64,000 nt of DNA from Sinobacterium norvegicum (GCF_923077115.1 NZ_CAKLPX010000004.1:310001-374000); one strand, 5' to 3'; counted from the first letter of the stretch, positions 16,391 through 24,648 are shown. Numbers and translations are program-made. The notes: a model not told the origin generated them from the sequence alone.

Positions 16391-17161
16391 ATGGATATTC
16401 AAGGTAAAACTGCCGTCGTCACCGGTGGCGCATCAGGGCTGGGCGAGGCAACTGTTCGCCTGTATGCCGCAAAGGGTGCCAACGTGGCGATCTTCGATAT
16501 GAACGATCAGCGCGGTGCTCAATTGGCCGCAGAGCTCGGTGCGACCGTCATCTATCAAAACGTCAACGTTACCGATGAGCAGTCAGTGGCCAGTGCCATC
16601 GATGCGACAGTGACGGCCTTCGGCGAGATCCATATCTGTAATAACTTTGCCGGTATTGGCGATGCTAAAAAGACCCTGGGCAGAGACGGTGCCTTTCCGT
16701 TGGATATTTTCAACAAAGTGATCAACGTCAACCTGATCGGCACGTTTAACGTGTTGCGATTAGTGGCACAGCAAATGTCGACTCAGCAGCCCGTCACCGA
16801 CTGTGGCAGCCGAGGTGTGATCATTAATACCGCCTCAATAGCCGCCTATGAAGGCCAGATGGGGCAGGCTGCCTACAGCGCCTCTAAAGGCGGTATTGTC
16901 GGTATGACGCTGCCCATTGCCCGCGATTTGGCGCAGTACGGCATTCGGGTCAACACCATTGTGCCAGGACTGGTACACACACCGCTGTTTGAATCGCTGC
17001 CAGAGGACGCCTTCGAAAGCCTGTCGAAAAGCCCGCTCTTCCCTCAGCGTCTCGCTCGCCCTGATGAAATTGCCCACTTATCGCAATTTATCGTTGAAAG
17101 TGATTACACCAATGCCGAATGTATTCGTATGGATGCCGGTATTCGGATGCAGCCGCGATAG
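16391..17161 (+). CDS. Short-chain dehydrogenase, 3-hydroxyacyl-CoA dehydrogenase type II-like
   Basis: NAD-dependent SDR of 256 residues. The cofactor motif TGGASGLG is at about residues 12-19, NNFAGIG stands where NNAG is usual, and the active site has TASIAAYEG with YSASK further on. The overall sequence resembles the HSD17B10/FadB2 group, which oxidises the 3-hydroxyl of short, branched or steroid acyl-CoA. ATG at 16391 has GAGG seven bases upstream; a TTG two codons earlier is unlikely. Its neighbours are a racemase and a crotonase, so 3-hydroxyacyl-CoA oxidation in beta-oxidation is the natural reading. Confidence 0.88.
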   Translation: MDIQGKTAVVTGGASGLGEATVRLYAAKGANVAIFDMNDQRGAQLAAELGATVIYQNVNVTDEQSVASAIDATVTAFGEIHICNNFAGIGDAKKTLGRDGAFPLDIFNKVINVNLIGTFNVLRLVAQQMSTQQPVTDCGSRGVIINTASIAAYEGQMGQAAYSASKGGIVGMTLPIARDLAQYGIRVNTIVPGLVHTPLFESLPEDAFESLSKSPLFPQRLARPDEIAHLSQFIVESDYTNAECIRMDAGIRMQPR

Positions 17162-17170
17162 CGTAACTGG

Positions 17171-17194
17171 GGCCGGCGTGTCGACATGCCGGCC
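17171..17194 (+). other. Near-perfect 24-nt palindrome in operon gap
   Basis: GGCCGGC (17171-17177) and GCCGGCC (17188-17194) flank GTGTCGACAT, so almost all 24 bases are self-complementary when G-T pairs are allowed. It lies just after the SDR stop and before the racemase gene. No T-run follows. Confidence 0.45.
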
Positions 17195-17257
17195 TGATGA
17201 CAGCGCTGAAAAAACGGGGCTGTGTCGCCAATATTGACCTAAAAACAGAGACGAAAA

Positions 17258-18394
17258 ATGGGACCATTAGCAGGCATTAAGGTTATAGAAATCAAAGGTA
17301 TTGGCCCTGGGCCCTATGCTGGGCAACTGTTGGCTGACCTCGGTGCTGAGGTGATCGTGGTTGAGCGGGCATCAAAGCCTAATTCCATCGCGCCACCGTC
17401 TGCCAAAGATGTCAGCTCCCGGGGTAAAAAAAGCATTGCCTTGGATCTCCGCCATCCACAGGGGTTGGCAACCTTATTGACCCTGGTAGAGAGTGCCGAT
17501 GTGATCTTTGAGGGCAATCGTCCCGGTGTCGCTGAACGTATTGGTTTTGGCCCTGATACCTGCCTAGAGCGCAACCCTAAAATTATTTACGGCCGGATGA
17601 CGGGTTGGGGACAGGACGGTCCACTGGCACACGCAGCCGGCCACGACTGTAATTATATTTCACTGACTGGCGCCGCGGCGGCGATTGGCACCAAGGCACA
17701 GCCTATTATGCCGCTCAACCTGGTGGGCGACTTCGCCGGTGGTAGCATGTTTTTGGTGGTCGGTATTCTGTCGGCACTCCTGGAGGTGCGTCAGTCTGGC
17801 AAAGGTCAGGTGATTGATGCGGCGATAACAGACGGCTCAGCGCATTTGATGAGCATGTTTTATACCATGACGCAGGCCGGCAGCTGGAACACCGGGCGAG
17901 AAAATAACCTACTCGATGGCGGCACCCCTTTTTACCGTGCCTACCAAACTGCCGACGGCAAACATGTATCGGTTGGGGCGCTAGAGCCCAAGTTCTTTGC
18001 CGAACTGATCACCACTCTACAATTGCCCGAGCGTTACATTGAACAGCAACACGATAAAGGCTGTTGGCATGAATTGACCCATGCGCTGAGCGAGGCCTTT
18101 AGCGCACAGACACGAGATCATTGGGTTGCTCTGTTTGAAGGCAGCGACGCCTGCGTGGCTGGCATCCTGGATTATCAAGAGGCGGTTGATCACCCCCATA
18201 ACCAAGCCCGTGGAACCTACATCGAAATCAATGGCGAGGCGCAACCGGCGCCGAGCCCGCGATTCAGCCGCAGCCAACCCGATACACCCTCGGCACCCTC
18301 TGCCGAAGGCGCTGATACTGCAGAGGTTTTATCGCAGTGGGGGCTTGATTCGGCATCAATCAAACAGCTGGCAGACAACGGCGTACTCACCTAA
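17258..18394 (+). CDS. Alpha-methylacyl-CoA racemase (CaiB/BaiF family)
   Basis: A 378-residue family III CoA-transferase fold protein. The racemase signature is clear: GRMTGWGQDGPLAHAAGHD followed by NYISLTG, with H129, and LNLVGDFAGGS with D158, matching the His/Asp acid-base pair of AMACR/MCR. AMACR interconverts (2R)- and (2S)-methylacyl-CoA so that 2-methyl-branched chains such as isoprenoid or steroid side-chain acids can enter beta-oxidation. Its presence is the best single clue that the pathway handles methyl-branched acyl chains. The C-terminal 60 residues are Pro/Ser/Ala-rich, and the substrate-specific loop cannot be assigned. Confidence 0.93.
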   Translation: MGPLAGIKVIEIKGIGPGPYAGQLLADLGAEVIVVERASKPNSIAPPSAKDVSSRGKKSIALDLRHPQGLATLLTLVESADVIFEGNRPGVAERIGFGPDTCLERNPKIIYGRMTGWGQDGPLAHAAGHDCNYISLTGAAAAIGTKAQPIMPLNLVGDFAGGSMFLVVGILSALLEVRQSGKGQVIDAAITDGSAHLMSMFYTMTQAGSWNTGRENNLLDGGTPFYRAYQTADGKHVSVGALEPKFFAELITTLQLPERYIEQQHDKGCWHELTHALSEAFSAQTRDHWVALFEGSDACVAGILDYQEAVDHPHNQARGTYIEINGEAQPAPSPRFSRSQPDTPSAPSAEGADTAEVLSQWGLDSASIKQLADNGVLT

Positions 18395-18422
18395 TACTCG
18401 CGACTAAGCGGAGAAACTAACC

Positions 18423-19205
18423 ATGCATAACTTTGAAACCATTCGCTATACGGTTGAGCAGCGCGTCGCCACCATTAGCTTAAATCAACCCAAGACACTC
18501 AATGCCATCAGCCAGCGTATGCGCCAAGAATTGAAGCAGGCGATTGACGCCTGCGAGGCCGATGACGAGGTTCGCGTCGTCGTCCTGAGCGCTCAGGGCA
18601 GAGGCTTTTGCTCGGGCACGGATTTGTCTGAGGGGCTGGCGGGCTATGACAATATAGAGGCCCAGTTGCTGGAAGAGTACAAGCCGGTATTAATGGCCAT
18701 CCATCAATCAGACAAACTCTTTATCGCCTCGATACACGGTGTTTGTGCCGGTGTCGGCGCCGCTTTGGCAATGACCTGCGACCTTGCGGTGATGGCGGAT
18801 GACGCCTACTTGTTCCTGGCCTTTGCCGGCCTGAGCTTAGTCCCCGATGGCGGCATGAGTTTTCATTTGGTCAATGCCATGGGGTATAAGCGGGCGATTC
18901 AGCTGTTCGCCGAGTCAGGGCGTTTAAGCGCCGAGCAATGTGTTCATTATGGCCTCGCCAACAAACATTGCGCCGCGGAAAACCTTGTGGCCGAAACAAC
19001 CCACTTTGCGCAATCCTTGGCGCAAGGCGCTCCGTTGGCGCAAAAGTTTGGCAAACAGATTATGCGCTCTGTGCACGACAGTGATTTTGAGACGATTTTT
19101 CACGCCGAGTCTCGCCTCCAAACCACCTGCATGGATAGCACCGACAGTAAAAATGCCGTAGCGGCCTTTTTCAAGAAAGAAAAAGCCGTCTTTATCGGCG
19201 AGTAA
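18423..19205 (+). CDS. Enoyl-CoA hydratase/isomerase family protein
   Basis: Crotonase-fold protein of 260 residues with GRGFCSGTDLSEG and HGVCAGVGAALAMTCD as oxyanion-hole segments. Both catalytic Glu positions of classical hydratases are changed: AALA replaces the CEL-type motif, and the PEI-type Glu is replaced in FLAFAGLSLVPDGG, which has an Asp as in isomerase-like members such as PaaG. Delta-isomerisation or another acyl-CoA reaction is therefore more likely than simple hydration. It starts 28 bp after the racemase stop. Confidence 0.85.
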   Translation: MHNFETIRYTVEQRVATISLNQPKTLNAISQRMRQELKQAIDACEADDEVRVVVLSAQGRGFCSGTDLSEGLAGYDNIEAQLLEEYKPVLMAIHQSDKLFIASIHGVCAGVGAALAMTCDLAVMADDAYLFLAFAGLSLVPDGGMSFHLVNAMGYKRAIQLFAESGRLSAEQCVHYGLANKHCAAENLVAETTHFAQSLAQGAPLAQKFGKQIMRSVHDSDFETIFHAESRLQTTCMDSTDSKNAVAAFFKKEKAVFIGE

Positions 19206-19232
19206 GTCGACCGCTCAAGGGGCAGAGAGTGT

Positions 19233-19256
19233 GGGCCAGTATTGGAGAGTTGGCCC
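19233..19256 (+). other. Intercistronic hairpin
   Basis: GGGCCA (19233-19238) pairs with TGGCCC (19251-19256) around 12 nt, and outer TCAAG/CTTGA segments can extend it. It lies between the crotonase and the NTF2-like gene. Confidence 0.4.
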
Positions 19257-19299
19257 CGCTTGACCTATCTTTTAGCCACCAGCTGGTGAGGAGATGACG

Positions 19300-19662
19300 A
19301 TGACCCAGGATGACTTACAGCAATACAGCAGCGCTTGGAGCAACCATGATATCGACGCCATTATGGCGTTTATGACCGATGATTGCGTGTTTGAGACCGG
19401 CGGTGGCCACGACCGTTTCGGCACCCGCTACGTGGGGCGGGAACAGGTGCGGGCACGGTTTGTCGAGGTGTGGACCGATATCCGTGATGTCTGCTTTACC
19501 CGTGAAAATCATCTGGTCGATGGCGACAAGGGTTGTTCTGAGTGGACGCTGACCGGCACGGCCAAGGATGGCTCGAGCATCGATGTTGATGGCTGTGACC
19601 TCTTCACCTTTGTCGGCGACAAGATCCAATCGAAACGGTCGTATTTAAAACATATCCACTAA
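19300..19662 (+). CDS. SnoaL/NTF2-like small protein
   Basis: A 120-residue NTF2-fold protein (122 if the ATG at 19294 is used; the GGTGAGGAG site fits the ATG at 19300 better, being six bases away). The pattern YSSAWSNHDIDAIMAFMTDDCVFETGGG, then YVGREQVRARFVEVW and the C-terminal DGCDLFTFVGDKI, is that of SnoaL-type proteins. It is last in the operon beginning with the coniferyl-aldehyde-type dehydrogenase. It may be a small hydratase, isomerase or non-catalytic partner; there is no basis to choose. Confidence 0.8.
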   Translation: MTQDDLQQYSSAWSNHDIDAIMAFMTDDCVFETGGGHDRFGTRYVGREQVRARFVEVWTDIRDVCFTRENHLVDGDKGCSEWTLTGTAKDGSSIDVDGCDLFTFVGDKIQSKRSYLKHIH

Positions 19663-19693
19663 TCATACTTGCCGAACCGCAGGCTGCTATCGA

Positions 19694-19703
19694 CCCCCCC
19701 CCC
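19694..19703. repeat. Homopolymer of ten C
   Basis: An uninterrupted run of ten C bases, preceded by ATCGA and followed by GATAA, between the NTF2-like gene and the ada-like gene. It lies 84 bp before the ada-like ATG. Tracts of this length are prone to slippage. Confidence 0.9.
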
Positions 19704-19787
19704 GATAACATCAGGCCGCAAGTTTCGGGTCGCCCTCTGTCGGCGTTCGGCTTACACTGGGTATTCTTTTATTAAGATCCTTGCCCC

Positions 19788-20642
19788 ATGAACCCGCAAC
19801 ATCGTAACTACCAACGGGTGGCTGCTGCCATCAGTTATTTACAGCAACATGTGATTGAGCAGCCCAGCCTCGAACAGCTGGCCGAGGTGGTGCATCTGAG
19901 CCCGTTTCACTTTCAGCGTTTGTTCAGCGACTGGGCCGGCGTGAGCCCGAAGAAATATTTACAGTATCTCAGCGTTGAATATGCCAAGGGTTTATTGGCC
20001 GAACAGCACAGCCTCTTCGAGACAGCCTATCAGACCGGCCTCTCCGGCACCGGCAGATTGCACGATTTGTTTGTCAGTATCGAGGCCATGACGCCCGGCG
20101 AATTCAAGCGCGGCGGCCTCGACCTAGCCATCGATTATGATTTTGTTGCAACCGGCTTTGGTCGGGTCTTGGTGGCTTCGACCAGCAAGGGTGTATGCTA
20201 CTTGGCCTTTGTCGACGAGGCCATTGAGGAGGATTCTCAAGCTGTGGATAAACTGCGTCAGCGTTACCCGACAGCGCGACTGGAGGCGCGTCAGACGGCT
20301 TTGCAGCAGCAAGCGGTGGCGGCCATCAGTCAGTTATCCCAGCCCGGTCAGCAGCCGTTAAAGCTGCATCTTAGCGGCACGCCGTTCCAGCTCAAGGTAT
20401 GGCAGGCGTTGCTCAAAATCCCCCTTGGTCAATTGACCAGTTATGGCAGCATTGCCAATGAAATCAATCGCTCCAGCGCTGCACGCGCCGTCGGCACGGC
20501 GATAGGTGCCAACCCGGTGGCGCTGTTAATCCCCTGTCATCGAGTAATACAACAGAGCGGTGTGAGTGGTAGCTATCGCTGGGGCGGCGAGCGCAAGGCG
20601 GCGCTGATCGGCTGGGAGGCGGCCTGTTTAGGCAGTGATTAA
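19788..20642 (+). CDS. AraC-HTH / O6-methylguanine-DNA methyltransferase fusion (Ada-like, without N-terminal metal domain)
   Basis: A suicide repair protein that removes O6-alkyl groups from guanine, fused to an AraC-type HTH. Residues about 8-108 are the HTH (LEQLAEVVHLSPFHFQRLF...GVSPKKYLQYLS), and about 115-280 the Ogt domain with the acceptor Cys C250 in IPCHRVIQ and the helix RSSAARAVGTAIGANP. The N-terminal phosphotriester/zinc domain of E. coli Ada is missing, so it cannot sense methyl-phosphotriesters in that way; this short form is common in bacteria. It is monocistronic and ends at a bidirectional terminator. Confidence 0.92.
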   Translation: MNPQHRNYQRVAAAISYLQQHVIEQPSLEQLAEVVHLSPFHFQRLFSDWAGVSPKKYLQYLSVEYAKGLLAEQHSLFETAYQTGLSGTGRLHDLFVSIEAMTPGEFKRGGLDLAIDYDFVATGFGRVLVASTSKGVCYLAFVDEAIEEDSQAVDKLRQRYPTARLEARQTALQQQAVAAISQLSQPGQQPLKLHLSGTPFQLKVWQALLKIPLGQLTSYGSIANEINRSSAARAVGTAIGANPVALLIPCHRVIQQSGVSGSYRWGGERKAALIGWEAACLGSD

Positions 20643-20671
20643 GCCGCTGGGGATAAAACTGGGGACATAAA

Positions 20672-20700
20672 AAACCGGTCGGCCAATGGCGAACCGGTTT
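20672..20700. terminator. Bidirectional terminator hairpin
   Basis: AAACCGGT (20672-20679) pairs with ACCGGTTT (20693-20700), with an inner GCC/GGC stem. It lies between the convergent ada-like and Rieske genes; A and T runs on the outer ends support termination on both strands. Confidence 0.8.
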
Positions 20701-20716
20701 ATATTGACGGTGAACA

Positions 20717-21721
20717 CTAGCCGGCGACGATTTTTATTTTATCGCTGTCAGCATAAAATTGCTTAAACCATTTTCGGTATTGAGCAATCGGGCCGTCACC
20801 ATCACAGAGGATCGGGTCGGCCTGATAAATCTTGTGCTCCCAGATCGGGATATCGTCTTCCACATCGCTGGCAATCTTATCCATCAGGCCATCGGCCATC
20901 ATGATTTGATCGTCCCGTTGCCCTTTGCGCTGAGTAAAGGCGAAGGTCATGCTCATGGTCTGGCTGTCGATCGGTGTGATCAGGCCTACCATCAGCGTAT
21001 AGAACAGGCCGTTAAAAGTCTGCCAGGTTTGACCGGGGCCGCAGTTGGAGGTTTCGAGCACCGAATCGATATATTCGTCGCGGTTAACATTGCCCTGTTC
21101 ATCCACTACCTGGGTCCGCATATCGAAGCGGGCTGAGCGGCGATGACCGTCGAGAGTGACCTCACCCTGGGGCATTTCATCGGAGTTATGCACATAGATG
21201 AAGTGGGCGGTATCGGCGGCGTTTTCGGCGGTTTCTTGTACTGTGGTGTTAATTGTCCAGTTGAAGCGCTTGAACTCGCTCCAGTCTTCGCCGTGTGCTT
21301 CCAGCTCGGGGAGTCTGGCAACGTCAAACAGTGGCTCGACACGATCCGGATGATACCAGACCCAGATAACGCGGTTGGCCTCGATCACTGGGTATTGAAA
21401 TAAGCACTGCTGGCCTGCGGCCTTGGGGGGAATATTTTTAGCGTAGGGAATCGAGTCGACCTTGCCATCGCCATCGAACTGCCAGTGGTGGAAGGGGCAG
21501 CGAATATTATCGCCAACGACTTCGCCGCCGTGGCCTAAGTGGGCACCGAGGTGAGGGCAGAAGGCCTCGCTGACGTGGGCGACGCCATCATCGCCGCGAT
21601 ACAGCACAATATCCTGGCCGAAGTATTTTAATGGCTTAACATCGCCGATGGCGAGGTCGTCGGTAAATCCGACACCGTACCAACCGAAGGGCACGGGAAA
21701 GCTGTAACGTTGATCACTCAT
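20717..21721 (-). CDS. Rieske non-haem iron oxygenase, KshA-like (copy 2)
   Basis: Terminal oxygenase of a Rieske monooxygenase system, 334 residues. Rieske cluster ligands are C55, H57, C75 and H78 (FCPHLGAHLG ... CPFHHW). The mononuclear iron site is in NAADTAHFIYVH (H173 and H178). The overall layout resembles 3-ketosteroid 9-alpha-hydroxylase and cholesterol-7-desaturase-type oxygenases. It is a close paralogue of the gene just upstream (21796-22803): most of the Rieske domain and the C-terminal end are identical, while residues around 180-240 differ. A terminator hairpin separates the two. No ferredoxin or reductase partner is adjacent. Confidence 0.92.
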   Translation of the reverse strand: MSDQRYSFPVPFGWYGVGFTDDLAIGDVKPLKYFGQDIVLYRGDDGVAHVSEAFCPHLGAHLGHGGEVVGDNIRCPFHHWQFDGDGKVDSIPYAKNIPPKAAGQQCLFQYPVIEANRVIWVWYHPDRVEPLFDVARLPELEAHGEDWSEFKRFNWTINTTVQETAENAADTAHFIYVHNSDEMPQGEVTLDGHRRSARFDMRTQVVDEQGNVNRDEYIDSVLETSNCGPGQTWQTFNGLFYTLMVGLITPIDSQTMSMTFAFTQRKGQRDDQIMMADGLMDKIASDVEDDIPIWEHKIYQADPILCDGDGPIAQYRKWFKQFYADSDKIKIVAG

Positions 21722-21756
21722 GGGTATTCCGTTGTTATTATTGTCTGCGTGAGAGC

Positions 21757-21784
21757 AAAAAGCCGCTGTCGATAACGCAGCGGC
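21757..21784 (-). terminator. Hairpin with U-tract between the two Rieske genes
   Basis: On the minus strand GCCGCTG, a 9-nt loop, CAGCGGC, then five T. It lies just after the stop of the first Rieske gene, and may terminate most transcripts or attenuate expression of the second copy. Confidence 0.75.
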
Positions 21785-21795
21785 CTGTTGCTCGA

Positions 21796-22803
21796 TTAGG
21801 CGGCGGAGATGATTTTCTCTTTGTCGCCGTCGGTATAGAAGCGTTTAAACCACTTGCGATACTGGGCGATGGGACCATCACCGTCACACAGGATGGGGTC
21901 TTCTTGGTAGATTTTGTGTTCCCAGATTGGGATGTCATCCTCCACGCCGCTGGCAATCTGCTCGTTCATGCCGTCGGCCATTACCTGTTGCATCTCAGAT
22001 TGTTCCTTACGCTGAGTAAAGGCGAAGGTCATGCTCATGGTTTGGCTGTCGATCGGTGTGATCAACCCGACCATCATGGTGTAGAAAATACCGCTGAAGG
22101 TCTGCCAGGTCTGGCCCGGGCCATTGTTGGCCGTTTCCAACACGCTGGGAGTGAACTCGGTTTCGCTCATGCTGCCATCGGCATTCATTGCCGGCGTCAT
22201 CATTTCGAAGCGCGCGGCGCGCTGGGCGCCGTCATACACTACCTCGCCCTCGGGCATGGTGTCTGAATTATGAACATAGAGGAAGTGGGCTAAATCGGCA
22301 GCGTTCTCAGCCGTTTCCTGCACTGTCGTGTTAATCGTCCAGTTATAAGTTTTAAACTCGGTCCAGTCGTCGCCCTGCTCTTCCAGTTCGGGATGCTTCA
22401 CCACATCAAACAATGGCTCGACGCGATCGGGATGGTACCAGGCCCAAATAACTCTATTGGCCTCAACCACAGGGTATTGGAACAGGCACTTCTTACCGGC
22501 GGCCTTGGGGGGAATGTTCTTGGCGTAGGGAATCGAGTCGATCTTGCCTTCGCCATCAAACTGCCAGTGGTGAAAAGGGCAACGAATATTATCGCCAACG
22601 ACTTCGCCGCCGTGACCCAGGTGGGCGCCTAAGTGAGGGCAGAAAGCCTCGCTGACCCGAGCGACACCGTCTTCACCGCGGTAAAGCACGATATCCTGAC
22701 CAAAGTATTTTAACGGCTTAACATCACCGATGGCGAGATCGCCGGTGAAGCCAATACCATACCAACCATAGGGAACCGGGAACTTATAGCGTGGTTGAGT
22801 CAT
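21796..22803 (-). CDS. Rieske non-haem iron oxygenase, KshA-like (copy 1)
   Basis: A 335-residue paralogue of the neighbouring oxygenase. It has the same Rieske motif (CPHLGAHLGHGGEVVGD then CPFHHW) and mononuclear iron segment (NAADLAHFLYVH). The differences cluster in the central region (DTMPEGEVVYDGAQRAARFEMMT), which in this family borders the substrate pocket, so the two copies may differ in substrate. The proteins would need an NADH-dependent reductase or ferredoxin encoded elsewhere. The SDR, TetR and nitroreductase genes lie on the other side of a 285-bp divergent region. Confidence 0.92.
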   Translation of the reverse strand: MTQPRYKFPVPYGWYGIGFTGDLAIGDVKPLKYFGQDIVLYRGEDGVARVSEAFCPHLGAHLGHGGEVVGDNIRCPFHHWQFDGEGKIDSIPYAKNIPPKAAGKKCLFQYPVVEANRVIWAWYHPDRVEPLFDVVKHPELEEQGDDWTEFKTYNWTINTTVQETAENAADLAHFLYVHNSDTMPEGEVVYDGAQRAARFEMMTPAMNADGSMSETEFTPSVLETANNGPGQTWQTFSGIFYTMMVGLITPIDSQTMSMTFAFTQRKEQSEMQQVMADGMNEQIASGVEDDIPIWEHKIYQEDPILCDGDGPIAQYRKWFKRFYTDGDKEKIISAA

Positions 22804-23088
22804 TTCTCTCTCCGAGTCTGCAAATTGTTATTACTATTTATTGTTATTGTCAGTTAGTCGATATACAGCGTTTTGATGTTGGTGGCCGCTCTGGCTTGCC
22901 AAGTTTTGATAAACGATGTAAAAAAGGTAACAGATGTGTAAATATAAATACAAGTCTACCTTCTCGTCAACATCCGGAGGGCGAGATAAACTGATTTACC
23001 CTAATGATTTTGGGGTTATTACCAAAAAATAATAAAAACACTCGGTGCCCGTTCCGTGTCCCGACCAGCGTTAATAAGGAAAGAGTTT
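22804..23088. other. Divergent promoter region, Rieske genes / SDR
   Basis: A 285-bp AT-rich gap between divergent starts. I looked for the four-copy operator motif and did not find a match. No open frame here has recognisable similarity. It most likely holds the promoters of both transcription units. Confidence 0.5.
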
Positions 23089-23967
23089 ATGCAAGATTTC
23101 AATAACAAGGTGGCTGTGATTACCGGCGGCGCCAGCGGTGTTGGCCGCTCTATTGCGTTTAAATTGGGGGCCGAGGGTGCCAAGGTCGTTATTGCCGATA
23201 TCGATCAGTCCGCCTTGGATAAGACAATTGTCGAGCTTGCCGACGCCGGTATTGAGTCGATTGCCGTCCGTGCCGATGTCACCAGCCAAGAGTCCTTAGA
23301 GGCATTGGCCGATGCTGCAATAGCCCGCTTTGGCGCTATTCATCTGATGTTTGCCAACGCCGGTATCAGCTCTGGCGAGGGTGGCAATATGTGGGAATAC
23401 AACAAAAACGATTGGAACTGGGGCTTTAATGTTAACACCTGGGGGGTAATCAACAGTATTAACGCCTTTATCCCTAGGCTGATTGCCCAGGATCAAGAGG
23501 CCCATTTTATCATTACCGGCTCTGGCAATGGCGCCATGATTATGCTGCCTGATCAGCCCATATACACCGCCACCAAGGCGGCGGTCATGGCCATTACCGA
23601 GACCTTGCACTTTCAACTGCAGGCTCAGGAATCGAAGGTTAAGGTCAATGCCTTGTTCCCCGGCCCGCACGTGGTCGATACCGGTATCTTCGACTCCGAT
23701 CGTGTTCGTCCTGAAGATCTCCCCGTCGATGTGAACAAGATTGACTCGGGCATTCACAGCGTCGAGGACATGAAGAAAATCATGAAGGAGTACGGCATGG
23801 AATTGCAGACCACGCACCCTGACCACGTGGCAGATAACGCCCTGCAAGGCCTCCGTGATGAGAAGTTCTGGATTGTCGAATTCAGCGAGAAAACCGCGGC
23901 GGCGATTGCCGAGCGCGCGCAGAATATTCTTAATCGTGTCACGCCAGTGCCACCCAACACCCTGTAA
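23089..23967 (+). CDS. Short-chain dehydrogenase/reductase
   Basis: A classical-type SDR of 292 residues with TGGASGVGRSIAFKLG at the N-terminus, NAGISSGEGG, and catalytic YTATK preceded by ITGSGNGAM. ATG at 23089 has AAGGA about eight bases upstream; codons further up are not supported. The protein is about 40 residues longer than minimal SDRs through its C-terminal part (SVEDMKKIMKEYGMELQTTHPD). Such enzymes oxidise hydroxyls of sterols, terpenoids or other secondary alcohols. It diverges from the Rieske oxygenases and may act on their hydroxylated product (inference). Confidence 0.88.
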   Translation: MQDFNNKVAVITGGASGVGRSIAFKLGAEGAKVVIADIDQSALDKTIVELADAGIESIAVRADVTSQESLEALADAAIARFGAIHLMFANAGISSGEGGNMWEYNKNDWNWGFNVNTWGVINSINAFIPRLIAQDQEAHFIITGSGNGAMIMLPDQPIYTATKAAVMAITETLHFQLQAQESKVKVNALFPGPHVVDTGIFDSDRVRPEDLPVDVNKIDSGIHSVEDMKKIMKEYGMELQTTHPDHVADNALQGLRDEKFWIVEFSEKTAAAIAERAQNILNRVTPVPPNTL

Positions 23968-23977
23968 TGGGTTAATA

Positions 23978-24003
23978 TATACCGCCCTGTTGGGGGCGGT
24001 ATA
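23978..24003. promoter_or_regulatory. Perfect 10-bp inverted repeat before the second tetR
   Basis: TATACCGCCC (23978-23987), six bases, GGGCGGTATA (23994-24003). It starts ten bases after the SDR stop and ends 24 bases before the TetR start. It may be an operator for that regulator or an intercistronic hairpin; there is no T-run. Confidence 0.55.
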
Positions 24004-24027
24004 CCAGCGATTAATTAAGGAGCCTCT

Positions 24028-24648
24028 GTGTCGACGCTAGCTGAAGTAGAACCAACGCGCCGTGAGCGCAGAAAACTCGAGGTACAGGCGAAGATTACCG
24101 AGGCTGCGGCGGCATTATTTGCCCGCAGCGGCTGTGACGATATTACCGTCGAAGAGATCTGTGAGCAGGCCGATGTGGCGCGTAAAACATTTTATAATTA
24201 TTTTCAAAGCAAGCAGCAGCTGATTCATTTCTTAAGCCAGTCGGTGCTGACCGATGAGCCTCGGCAAACAATGGATGAGGCAATAGCCACTTTTGCCACA
24301 ACCGCCGAACGCCTGGGTTATTTCTTTTCCCATATGCGGACCAAGTTAGTGGAATATCGCGAGCTGGAGCGGACTTTAATCCTCCATTCGATGTTTCAAT
24401 TATCTGAAAACGCCAGCTCAGGTGGCAGTCAAATTATGGCCCAGAACAGCGTCATTCTAGAGCTTTATCAACAGGGTTTGGTGCTGGGCGATATCAATAC
24501 CGACTTTGCCATCGACTTTCTTGCTGAAATCACAGTAGGTAGCATTAACTCAATTATTATCAACTGGATACATACAGATGATTACCCATTGGTGGAGCGG
24601 CTCAACGAGCTTGAACGCTATGTAAAAGCCGTTGTATGCCGTCCCTGA
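24028..24648 (+). CDS. TetR/AcrR-family transcriptional regulator
   Basis: A 206-residue regulator starting with GTG, with AAGGAG at the right distance upstream. The HTH domain is at about residues 14-62 (KITEAAAALFARSGCDDITVEEICEQADVARKTFYNYF), and a helical ligand domain follows. It shares no obvious similarity with the first TetR outside the DNA-binding domain. It lies between an SDR and a nitroreductase on the same strand. A perfect inverted repeat stands in its leader and could be its operator. The ligand is unknown. Confidence 0.9.
   Translation: MSTLAEVEPTRRERRKLEVQAKITEAAAALFARSGCDDITVEEICEQADVARKTFYNYFQSKQQLIHFLSQSVLTDEPRQTMDEAIATFATTAERLGYFFSHMRTKLVEYRELERTLILHSMFQLSENASSGGSQIMAQNSVILELYQQGLVLGDINTDFAIDFLAEITVGSINSIIINWIHTDDYPLVERLNELERYVKAVVCRP

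Noticed and set aside
22804-23088. Further copy of the four-site operator before the Rieske genes
   Set aside because: Segments such as TTATTGTTATTGTCAGT have partial resemblance but do not match either half-site well enough.
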